This document shows positions 7,954 to 16,754 of a stretch of DNA of 52,098 nucleotides, one piece after another. This stretch comes from an uncultured Acidobacteriota bacterium. GTDB lineage: Bacteria; Acidobacteriota; UBA6911; CAINFC01. The first letter of the stretch is position 1. Each line of letters opens with the position of its first letter. Made by a program: the position numbers and the translations under genes. The stretch is from positions 1-52,098 of the forward strand of contig CAINFC010000021.1 in the NCBI GenBank assembly GCA_903847975.1, in the 5' to 3' direction. Below the pieces are notes generated by a model. That model worked only from the letters and a program-made list of their open reading frames with translations. It searched no databases and was not told where the DNA came from.

Positions 7954-10900
7954 ATGAGAAATTGTTTTCTGGAAGAGACGGAGCCTGTGAACAGGGGCAG
8001 ACAGGCGATGTTTATCTGTATTTGGTTAAGCATGGAGTGCCTGCGGCAAACCGCCCCGGCCCTTTTATCCGCGCCGTCCGTCCAGGCAATCCCCGAATCC
8101 CAGGTCATCCAACAGTTCTCCTCCGAGGGGCAGGTTGTCGGTTTCCTGCCGGACGGCTGGCTCCTTTCCAACGGCTACTATGCCCTGCAGGTGCATTTTG
8201 CGGGTGCATCCCCGCAGACCCCGGTCGTGGAATCCAAATCCAGAATTACTGTTTCACACCCGAAAGGGCTTCCGGAACTGGGGGCTGTCCGGTACGAAAA
8301 CCTCTGGCCCGGAATCCAGGCGGTATTCGAAAAACCGGCTGCCGGCATCGTGAAGAGCACTTACACAGTACAGGCCGGAATCGGAAGGCCGGAGCAGATC
8401 CGCCTGCGCTACAACGTCCCGATTCACATCGACGCGGAAGGGAACTTGTTGCTATCTCTGGCGCAAGGGCAATTGCGTGAGGACCGCCCCATCGCCTGGC
8501 AATGGATTGCGGGAAAAAAAAGAATGGTTCCGGTCCGGTATGTTGTCCGCAGTGCTCAGGAACTCGGGTTTTCCGTGGTTGGGCAGGATCCTGACTGTGA
8601 CTTGGTCATTGACCCGGTTCTCGCCTGGAATACATTTGCCGGAAGCAGTTCAACCGATATAGGATACGGAGTATACCTGGACGGCAGCGGGAACGTCTAC
8701 GTCACCGGCAAGAGCCTGAATACATGGGGCAGCAATCCCGTCAATCCACATAGCAATACATATTATGATGCATTCGTCGTTAAATATGATCCGGACGGAG
8801 TGAAACTTTGGAATACCTTTTTGGGTGCCGGTGGAGGTTATGAGGATTCCGGCGTTGATGTAATTGCAGACGGCGCCGGAAACGTTTACGTTGCCGGTTA
8901 CAGCACGGGAACCTGGGGGGGGAATCCGCTCAATCCGTTCTGCAGCGGCAGCACAAGGGATGCGTTCCTCGCCAGGCTGAATTCGAGTGGAACCAAGATC
9001 TGGCACACTTTTCTCGGCGGCAGCCTGGTCGATAATCCTCACAGCCTTGCATTTGGAGGGAATGACGGAAGTATTCTTATCTCCGGCTACAGTGCCTCAC
9101 CCTGGGGCAGTCCTAAACACGACTTTAACGGCTCAGCGGATGCATTTGTCGCCAAGTACAACTCCGAGGGGGCTCTGCAGTGGAACACTTTTCACGGATG
9201 CTTCGGCAGCGACTATGGAAGAGGAGTAATTTCCGACGGGGCCGGAAATATCTATTTGACCGGAACCAGCTTTGCGACCTGGGGGAACCCGGTTAACTCA
9301 TTTATCGGAGAAAACGGCGTTACGGACGCATTTGTTGCCAAGCTCAATTCCAGCGGGATCCTGCAATGGAATACATTTTTGGGAGGAGCCTCCTCTGATG
9401 AAGGGTATGGAATTGCCGTCGATGGAGCAGGAAGCATATTTGTAACCGGGACGACATTCGGTTCCTGGGGAAATCCTCTTAACCCCTATAGCGGATTGGA
9501 AGACGGATTCCTTGCCAAACTGAATTCGGACGGTTCCAGGTCGTGGCATACGTATATCGGCAGCAGTGTCTCCGATTTCATTCTGGGAATCGCTTTGGAT
9601 GGCACAGGTAAAATCTACATTGCCGGCAGGAGCTATGCAGCCTGGGGGGATCCCTTAAACGCATTCAGCGGTGCTCCGGATCTCTTGATAGCCAAATTCG
9701 ACTTAAGTGGAATCAGGCAGTGGCACACGTTTCTCGGAGGCATCAACTGGGACTATTCCTATAACCTTTCTCTGAGCGGTAATGCCATTAGCATTGCCGG
9801 CATGAGCAGCCAAACCTGGGGAAATCCGCTGAATCCCTATTCCGGTGCGGAAGATGCGGTTACCTTGAAAGTGTATTTCGCTCCGGCTCTTTCAGGTCTG
9901 GATCCAGTATCGGCTACCGCCGGCGGTTCCTCGTTTCTGCTGACGGCAAACGGCACCGGATTTACCAACGGATCTACCCTGCGCTGGGATGGTGCCGACC
10001 GCGCCACCACCTACGTTTCCCCGACCCGACTGACGGCAACCATCCTCAAAGAGGATATTCTTTCAGGGAAATCCGTTTCCATTCGTGTCTACAATTCTGC
10101 CCCGGATAACGAGCTGTCCAACAGCCTGACCTATACCATTTATAATCCGGTACCCGAAATTCGGAGCCTGTCCCACACCGTTGACTACGCCGGTGCTCCG
10201 CAGTTGACCTTGGGGGTGAACGGCGCAAATTTCGTTCCGGCGTCCGTGGTTCGCTGCAACGGACACAACAGGGCTACCACATTCATTTCCGGGATCGAGC
10301 TGTCCGTCGTGCTGGTGGCCTCTGATGTGTCGGCCAGCGGCACATTGACCATCGATGTCTATAACCCTGAGCCAGGTGGTGGTCTATCTGCTGAAGTGCG
10401 AAACCTTACCCTTTACGAACCACGTCCAGGTATTACCTCCCTTATTCCTTCCTCGGCCCTGTCAGGCGGCTCTGCCTTTACCCTTCTGGCAAAGGGTATC
10501 GGCTTTGTGAACGGCTCCCTGGTGCGATGGAACGGCAGCAATCGCCCAACGACCTATATCTCCTGGGAACAGCTTTCGGCCAGTATACTTGCCTCTGATA
10601 TTTCCAGCTCCGGCACTGCTTCCATCACCGTCTACAATCCTCTGGGAGGAGGCAGCTCGGATACGGTTCTTTTTAATATTAATAATCCGTTGCCGGTCAT
10701 CAGCAACCTCAATCCCTCTTCGGTGATGGCCCGTGGAGCAGCTATTACTTTGACCGTGAGCGGTACCGGTTTCGTTCCTGGATCCGTCTTGCAGTGGAAC
10801 GGATCCAATCGGAAAACCACCTTCGTCTCAGGCTCCCAGTTGACCGCGGAGATCACTGCAATCGATATCGCTTCCACAGGGACCGCCTATGTTACCGTGT

Positions 10901-12279
10901 TTAATCCCTCACCGGGTGGGGGAACCTCCGAACCCGAGACAGCCTTCCCTATCCTGGCTCCGGGGAAAAAGGCCTGGACTTTCCTGCTCTACCTTGATGG
11001 CGACAACAACCTATACCAGGCCCTCGCCTCTGCGGTGGCCGGCATGGAGGCCCGGACCTTCAGCCCGGACATTAACGTGGTGGTGCAGCTGGACGGGCCG
11101 GCCTCGGGGGATACCTGGCGCTTCCTGGTGCAAAAAGGGGGCGTCTACACGGCGGAACTGAACCGCTGGTTCGTTCCCGAGCCCAACATGGGGGCTAAGG
11201 AAACCCTGATCGGTTTTGTCGACTGGGCTCAGAAGGAATTCCCGGCCGACTATTACTACCTGGCCATCACCGACCACGGGCGTGGCACCCAGGGGATCGC
11301 CTGGGACACCACCAGCAGCAACCAGTACCTGACCACCCGGGAGCTGCGGAGCGCTTTATCCACCCTATACAACAGCAGCAACACAAAGATCCAGGTCCTG
11401 CACCTGGACGCCTGCCTGATGGCCATGCTGGAGGTAGCCTGCCAGGTGCGTGAGTATGCCGAATATATGGTGGCCTCGGAGAACCTGGGCTGGTCGGTAT
11501 TTGCCTATAGCCTGTACGTCCCGACCCGCAGTGCAAGGGAGAATGCGGAGGGCGCGGACTGGGCACCTCTGACCTATGCGCGGGTATTGGAGGAAGTAAA
11601 CAGTACCACCACGCCGCGGGATTTGGCCGTTTCCATTGTGGAGAGCTACCACAATCACCCGGCGCTGAAGAACAACCCTCGGACCATTTCGGCGTTGGAT
11701 CTGAGCAAGGCGCCGGAGGTGCGGCAGGCGCTGGATGATTGGGCGGAGGAGATGCGGTTGAATCTCGAAACCTTACAGGACCAGCGTCCCTTCAAGGAAA
11801 AGATCCAGGACCGGCGGCTGGTGGTGCAGAAGTTCGATTCGCGGGATTACGGCCGGCTGACGGTGGAGGACGAGTATGTGGACCTGTACGATCTGGCGGA
11901 CCAGATACGGAAGGTGGCCACCATCGGCCGTGTGGCCGGCCTGGGGCAGATATTGATGGACGCGGCGCTGGGGATGGTGGTGGCGGAGCGGCACCAGAGC
12001 GGGAGCTACAGCTGGCAGGGGGACACCCCGGGGAACTGGAACCTGGATGAAGCCCATGGGATTTCCCTCTATTTCCCGCCCCGCTCGGGCACCAACACCT
12101 ACAACAGTTATATTAATTCCGACCAGCTGTTTCAAATGACCGTAGACGGGAAATGGGACGATTTCCTGAAAGCCTATTTCGGGGCCATGAGCCTGGGGGT
12201 CGACCCGGCGACCGACCCCACCCTGCCCCCGGTGCTATTCCCGCAACTGAAGCTGTACTTGCCGCTGATCCTGAAGTAG
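7954..12279 (+). CDS. Giant secreted protein: SBBP propeller, IPT/TIG-like repeats, C11 (clostripain-like) protease
   Basis: This 1441-residue protein has a hydrophobic N-terminal segment, then a domain beginning IQQFSSEGQVVGF (about 50-215) that usually precedes SBBP repeats. About seven SBBP beta-propeller repeats follow (about 225-640; recurrent WGNPLNPYSG and LWNTFLG phrases), then four IPT/TIG-like immunoglobulin repeats (about 650-1000). The C-terminal C11 cysteine peptidase begins at KKAWTFLLYLDGDNN. The likely catalytic dyad is H1108 in DHGRG and C1154 in HLDACLMAM. C11 enzymes of clan CD normally cut after Arg or Lys. The last residues, YLPLILK, match a motif shared with three other proteins here. 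The following gene is a full-length paralogue 108 bp downstream. Role in surface proteolysis or processing is inferred. Confidence 0.88.
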   Translation: MRNCFLEETEPVNRGRQAMFICIWLSMECLRQTAPALLSAPSVQAIPESQVIQQFSSEGQVVGFLPDGWLLSNGYYALQVHFAGASPQTPVVESKSRITVSHPKGLPELGAVRYENLWPGIQAVFEKPAAGIVKSTYTVQAGIGRPEQIRLRYNVPIHIDAEGNLLLSLAQGQLREDRPIAWQWIAGKKRMVPVRYVVRSAQELGFSVVGQDPDCDLVIDPVLAWNTFAGSSSTDIGYGVYLDGSGNVYVTGKSLNTWGSNPVNPHSNTYYDAFVVKYDPDGVKLWNTFLGAGGGYEDSGVDVIADGAGNVYVAGYSTGTWGGNPLNPFCSGSTRDAFLARLNSSGTKIWHTFLGGSLVDNPHSLAFGGNDGSILISGYSASPWGSPKHDFNGSADAFVAKYNSEGALQWNTFHGCFGSDYGRGVISDGAGNIYLTGTSFATWGNPVNSFIGENGVTDAFVAKLNSSGILQWNTFLGGASSDEGYGIAVDGAGSIFVTGTTFGSWGNPLNPYSGLEDGFLAKLNSDGSRSWHTYIGSSVSDFILGIALDGTGKIYIAGRSYAAWGDPLNAFSGAPDLLIAKFDLSGIRQWHTFLGGINWDYSYNLSLSGNAISIAGMSSQTWGNPLNPYSGAEDAVTLKVYFAPALSGLDPVSATAGGSSFLLTANGTGFTNGSTLRWDGADRATTYVSPTRLTATILKEDILSGKSVSIRVYNSAPDNELSNSLTYTIYNPVPEIRSLSHTVDYAGAPQLTLGVNGANFVPASVVRCNGHNRATTFISGIELSVVLVASDVSASGTLTIDVYNPEPGGGLSAEVRNLTLYEPRPGITSLIPSSALSGGSAFTLLAKGIGFVNGSLVRWNGSNRPTTYISWEQLSASILASDISSSGTASITVYNPLGGGSSDTVLFNINNPLPVISNLNPSSVMARGAAITLTVSGTGFVPGSVLQWNGSNRKTTFVSGSQLTAEITAIDIASTGTAYVTVFNPSPGGGTSEPETAFPILAPGKKAWTFLLYLDGDNNLYQALASAVAGMEARTFSPDINVVVQLDGPASGDTWRFLVQKGGVYTAELNRWFVPEPNMGAKETLIGFVDWAQKEFPADYYYLAITDHGRGTQGIAWDTTSSNQYLTTRELRSALSTLYNSSNTKIQVLHLDACLMAMLEVACQVREYAEYMVASENLGWSVFAYSLYVPTRSARENAEGADWAPLTYARVLEEVNSTTTPRDLAVSIVESYHNHPALKNNPRTISALDLSKAPEVRQALDDWAEEMRLNLETLQDQRPFKEKIQDRRLVVQKFDSRDYGRLTVEDEYVDLYDLADQIRKVATIGRVAGLGQILMDAALGMVVAERHQSGSYSWQGDTPGNWNLDEAHGISLYFPPRSGTNTYNSYINSDQLFQMTVDGKWDDFLKAYFGAMSLGVDPATDPTLPPVLFPQLKLYLPLILK

Positions 12280-12387
12280 AATCAAGGCAATTCGCTATTG
12301 ATGCAGAAAAAGCAGTTCGTGTGGCCCATAACGGAGAGTCGCTGATTTCTGTTGGGGGGAGCAGTCGTTCAGGGGAGGAACACTCAC

Positions 12388-15300
12388 ATGAGCAGGCGCA
12401 TATGCCAAAGGCTGAGGCCCAATTCTACCTGCATGCCCACTGTTGCTTTCTGGTCCTGGTTCATCGGGCAGTGCATCCTATCGCCACGGTTTTTTGCTGC
12501 CCCCCCTGGCCCGCCCCTTACGGAATCGAAGGTCATCCAGCAGTTTTCCTCCGAGGGACAAGTGGTTGGCTTTCTTGCGGATGGCATGGTGCTTTCCAAC
12601 GGCAGCTACGCCCTGCAGGTGCATTTTGTTGGGGCGACGCCCCGGAAGCCGGTTGCAAAAGCCAGTACCAGGAAAGCCGGCGTCCAGGATAGGGCCATGC
12701 CTGTCCTTGGCAAGGTGCAATATGAAAATCCCTGGCCCGGCATCCGGATCGAATTCCGCAAGCCGGAGTCTGGGATCGTGAAAAGCACCTACACGGTACA
12801 GGCCGGAATCGGAAGGCCGGAACAGATCCGGTTGCGCTACAACGTACCGATCCGCGTCGACACACAAGGACGCCTGTTGCTTTCCCTTCCCAGCGGAGAG
12901 TTGCGCGAAGATCCTCCCCTCGCCTGGCAGATCGTTGCCGGAGAAAAAAGAGAAGTGGACGTTCGGTTCGCCATCGTGGGAGCCCGGGAGCTGGGCTTTT
13001 CGACGAGCCGCTTTGATCCGAAGTACGATCTGGTCATTGATCCCCTGCTCAGCTGGAACACCTTTCTGGGAAGCACATCCGACGATAGAAGTAAAGGAAT
13101 ATTCGTCGACCAGAACGGTGCCGTCTATGTGACCGGCAGTGCCCTGTCGGCATGGGACGGTATTCCGCGAAGTGCCTATAGCGGGGGCGGTGATGCCTTT
13201 GTCGTCAAGTATTATGCCGATGGGAACATGAACTGGTTCACTTTTTTAGGCAGCACCCTGGCGGACGAAGGCAGTCGCGTCCTGGTGGATTCTCAGGGAA
13301 ATATTTATGTGATCGGAAAGAGTTACGGAACGTGGGGTAGTCCGGTTTTTCCCCATAGCGGTTCCGGGATCAGCAACGGTTTTCTTGTTAAGCTGGATTC
13401 CAGCGGTAACCGGCTGTGGAATACCTTTATGGGGGGCAGCATGGACGTTTCTGCCCTGGCCCTGGGCTTTGGAAGCACCCATGAGACCATTTTTGTCGCC
13501 GGAGAATGCAGCGCGAGTTGGGGTCCCTACGCGCTGATGCGTAATCCCCCCGCCGGCGGAATCGACACCTTCGTCGCCAAATATGAATCGACGTACGGTG
13601 TGTTGGGATGGACCTCTTTTTGGGGCTCCACCGGAACGGATCATGGCGGCGATATGGCGGTGGATGCGGCGGGAAGTCTTTACCTGACCGGGTACAGCGA
13701 TGCGACCTGGGGCAGTCCGCTCAACCGTTATACCGCCGGCAACGATGCGTTTGTCCTCAAGCTCAATTTTGATGGATACCGGCAGTGGAATACGTTTCTG
13801 GGTGGCAAAGGCGAAGACTCAGGCTCCGCTATTGCATTCGACAGCGGAAGAATATTTGTAGCGGGAAGCAGTAATTTGACCTGGGGCAGCCCCGTTAATC
13901 CCCATAGCGGGAGCGGCAACAGCGATGGATTTCTCGCCCTGTTGACCGCCGAAGGTTCCCGGTCATGGAATACCTTTTTCGGCGGGAGTTCTTCCCAGGT
14001 GGAAAGCCGTTCCATTGTTGCAGATGGCACGGGGAATGTCTACCTGGCCGGTGCAAGCTCGGCCAGTTGGGGTTCCCCCCTGGCGGCATTTAACGGCGGC
14101 ACCGATATATTGTTGGTCAAATTTGACTTCTTTGGCGCAAAGCGATGGCACACCTTTTTGGGGGAACTTGGAACCGATTCAGGGCAAGGCATTTTCTTTA
14201 ACGGCACTGCCTTATTCCTGACCGGATATAGTTATGGCAGCCTTTTCGGCTGGGGATCCCCTATCAAGCCCCACTCGGACACCTATTCCAATGATGGATT
14301 CGCAGCCAAAGTGTTTGTCTTTCCATCGATTACATCCCTGAATCCGTCTTCACCCATAATCGCCGGCGGGCCTAATTTCACCCTGAAAGTAAACGGATCC
14401 GGTTTCGTCAACGGCTCCGTAATAAAGTGGAATGGCGTCGACCGCAGCACGATATATTCTTCCTCCACTCAGTTGACGACTGCCATAACGGCAGAGGAAA
14501 TTGCTGTTGGCAGTATTCATTCCCTTCACGTCTATAATCCCTCTCCGGACGACAGTTTGTCCAACAGTGTGACTTTCACCGTAAACAATCCGACCCCTGA
14601 ACTTTACGGCCTTGAGCCATCAACAGTCTTTGCCGGCAATCAGGGAGTGACCTTGAAGGTCATGGGTGCCAAGTTTGTCCGTTCTTCCATCGTACGCTGC
14701 AATGGATCTCCCAGGACGACTCGTTTCGAATCCAGTACGGTGTTGTATGCGGACATAAACACGGCCGACCTGGCCGTGGCCGGTACACTGTACATTACGG
14801 TTTTCAATCCGGAGCCGGTTGGCGGGTTAACCTCAAGTTTGCCGCTCAATGTCCTTGTTCCGAATCCGACCATTACCAGCCTGAATCCTATGTTTATTGC
14901 CTCGGGAGGCCCAGGCTTCGATCTCACCGTGATTGGGACCGGGTTTGTCAACGGATCCGTAGTGAAATGGAACGGAAGCAACCGAACTACCGTTTTTGTT
15001 TCCGGAACCCAGCTTTCAGCCTCTATTTTAGCATCGGACATTGCCAATCCGGGGACAGCCCAGGTCACGGTTTCGAATGTGAATCTCGGCGGGAGTACTT
15101 CCAGTGTATACACATTCTCCATCGAAAACCCTGTCCCCGCCATCAGCATTTTGAATCCGGCTTCGGGAATGGCCCGGGGAGCCTCCTTCACTCTGACCGT
15201 CACCGGGACAAAGTTTGTACCCGGATCGACCGTGAAGTGGAACGGGGCCGCCCGAACCACGACGTACATTTCTGCAGCACAGCTGACCTCGGATATCCCT

Positions 15301-16701
15301 GCCACCGACATCGCCGCGGAGGGGAGCGCCACGGTGACGGTCTTCAATCCCGCTCCGGGCGGAGGGACCTCCGCCGGGGCGACCTTTACCATCCTGGCTC
15401 CCGGGAAGAAGGCCTGGACTTTGCTGCTCTACCTGGACGGGGACAACAACCTCGAACATTTTCTGGAAATGACCATTGCCGGCATGGAGAAACAGAACAT
15501 CAATCCCGATGTCAACGTGGTGGTGCAGATGGATGGAGACGATTCCGGGGACAGCCGACGCTTCCTGGTGCAAAAGGGCGGAACCTACACGAAAAATCTG
15601 AATTACTGGGAACTCGGCGAAGTAAACATGGGCAAGACCGAAACCCTGGTGGAATTCGTCAACGGGGCCCGCACCCAGTTCCCGGCGGACTATTATTACC
15701 TGGCCCTTGCCGATCACGGCAAGGGCACCGAGGGGGTGGCCTGGGACACCACCAGCAGCAGCGACAAATTGACCCCGGCGGAATTGAGAGAAGCGCTGAA
15801 TACCTTGACCAGTGGCGGCCAGTCCAAAATCCATGTGCTGCACCTGGACGCATGCTTAATGGGCATGTTTGAGGTAGCCTATCAGGTGCGGGAATATGCG
15901 GAATACATGGTCGCCTCGGAGAATCTGGGCTGGTCCGTGTTTGCCTTTGACCTCTATACCCCCAACCAACGGACCAGGGAGAAGACGGTAGGAGTGGAGG
16001 CCATGCCGCCCCTGGTCTACGACCGGCTCCTGGGTCAGGTGAGCCGTACCACCGGCCCGCGGGATCTGGCCATCCGAGTGGTGGAAAACTATTTCAACCA
16101 TCCGAAGCTGCTCGGACATCCCCGCACCATCTCGGCGCTGGACTTAAGCAAAGGGACTACGGTGTGCCAGGCGCTCGACGCCTGGGCCGACGCATTGCGC
16201 AAAAACCTTTCCGCCGTGAAGGGGAACATTGCCGAGCGGCGGCAGGTAGTGCAGAAGTTCGATAGCCGGGATTATGGTACCCTGGACGATGAGGACGAGT
16301 TCGTGGACCTTTACGACCTGGTGGACCAGGTCGGGCGCGTAGTGTCGGTCCAAAGCGTGAAAAATGCCGGGCAGATCCTGATGGATGCGATCCTGGGAAT
16401 GGTCGTTCTTGAGTACCATCAGAGCGGCATTTTCAGCTTCCAGGGAGAAACCCCGGGCTACTGGGGTCTGCAGGGCGCTCATGGGATGTCTCTCTATTTT
16501 CCACCCCGCTCCGGGACCAACACTTACAGCCGCTACGTCAACGACCAGCTTTTCAGGATGACCCTGGACAATCAGTGGGATGAATTCCTGAAGGATTATT
16601 TCGGAGCCATGAACCTGGGCCTGGATCCGGCAACCGACCCGGGGCTGCCCCCGATGCTGGCTCCGCAGCAAAAACTATTCCTGCCGCTGGTTCTTCGGTA
16701 G
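12388..16701 (+). CDS. Giant secreted protein paralogue: SBBP, IPT/TIG-like, C11 protease
   Basis: This 1437-residue protein is a tandem paralogue of the preceding gene with the same domain order. I placed the start at the ATG at 12388 because GGGGAGGAACACTCAC precedes it; an in-frame TTG at 12352 lacks such a site. After an N-terminal hydrophobic segment come IQQFSSEGQVVGF, SBBP repeats with WGSPVNPHSG-type phrases, four IPT/TIG-like repeats, and a C11 peptidase with likely catalytic H1110 (ADHGKG) and C1156 (HLDACLMGM). The peptidase regions of the two paralogues are visibly more alike than their propellers, as expected if the propellers vary in binding. It ends LFLPLVLR, the shared C-terminal motif. 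The M23-like gene follows after 53 bp, so the three may be co-transcribed. Confidence 0.88.
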   Translation: MSRRICQRLRPNSTCMPTVAFWSWFIGQCILSPRFFAAPPGPPLTESKVIQQFSSEGQVVGFLADGMVLSNGSYALQVHFVGATPRKPVAKASTRKAGVQDRAMPVLGKVQYENPWPGIRIEFRKPESGIVKSTYTVQAGIGRPEQIRLRYNVPIRVDTQGRLLLSLPSGELREDPPLAWQIVAGEKREVDVRFAIVGARELGFSTSRFDPKYDLVIDPLLSWNTFLGSTSDDRSKGIFVDQNGAVYVTGSALSAWDGIPRSAYSGGGDAFVVKYYADGNMNWFTFLGSTLADEGSRVLVDSQGNIYVIGKSYGTWGSPVFPHSGSGISNGFLVKLDSSGNRLWNTFMGGSMDVSALALGFGSTHETIFVAGECSASWGPYALMRNPPAGGIDTFVAKYESTYGVLGWTSFWGSTGTDHGGDMAVDAAGSLYLTGYSDATWGSPLNRYTAGNDAFVLKLNFDGYRQWNTFLGGKGEDSGSAIAFDSGRIFVAGSSNLTWGSPVNPHSGSGNSDGFLALLTAEGSRSWNTFFGGSSSQVESRSIVADGTGNVYLAGASSASWGSPLAAFNGGTDILLVKFDFFGAKRWHTFLGELGTDSGQGIFFNGTALFLTGYSYGSLFGWGSPIKPHSDTYSNDGFAAKVFVFPSITSLNPSSPIIAGGPNFTLKVNGSGFVNGSVIKWNGVDRSTIYSSSTQLTTAITAEEIAVGSIHSLHVYNPSPDDSLSNSVTFTVNNPTPELYGLEPSTVFAGNQGVTLKVMGAKFVRSSIVRCNGSPRTTRFESSTVLYADINTADLAVAGTLYITVFNPEPVGGLTSSLPLNVLVPNPTITSLNPMFIASGGPGFDLTVIGTGFVNGSVVKWNGSNRTTVFVSGTQLSASILASDIANPGTAQVTVSNVNLGGSTSSVYTFSIENPVPAISILNPASGMARGASFTLTVTGTKFVPGSTVKWNGAARTTTYISAAQLTSDIPATDIAAEGSATVTVFNPAPGGGTSAGATFTILAPGKKAWTLLLYLDGDNNLEHFLEMTIAGMEKQNINPDVNVVVQMDGDDSGDSRRFLVQKGGTYTKNLNYWELGEVNMGKTETLVEFVNGARTQFPADYYYLALADHGKGTEGVAWDTTSSSDKLTPAELREALNTLTSGGQSKIHVLHLDACLMGMFEVAYQVREYAEYMVASENLGWSVFAFDLYTPNQRTREKTVGVEAMPPLVYDRLLGQVSRTTGPRDLAIRVVENYFNHPKLLGHPRTISALDLSKGTTVCQALDAWADALRKNLSAVKGNIAERRQVVQKFDSRDYGTLDDEDEFVDLYDLVDQVGRVVSVQSVKNAGQILMDAILGMVVLEYHQSGIFSFQGETPGYWGLQGAHGMSLYFPPRSGTNTYSRYVNDQLFRMTLDNQWDEFLKDYFGAMNLGLDPATDPGLPPMLAPQQKLFLPLVLR

Positions 16702-16754
16702 GCAAGGCGATCGGAGGTCTGCAAAGCGGGCGTACTATTTGAGAGGAGGTTTTT

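Noticed and set aside
12352-12387. TTG start for the second giant protein
   Set aside because: The ATG at 12388 has a GGGGAGGA binding site at proper distance, whereas the TTG has none and the added residues are not signal-like.
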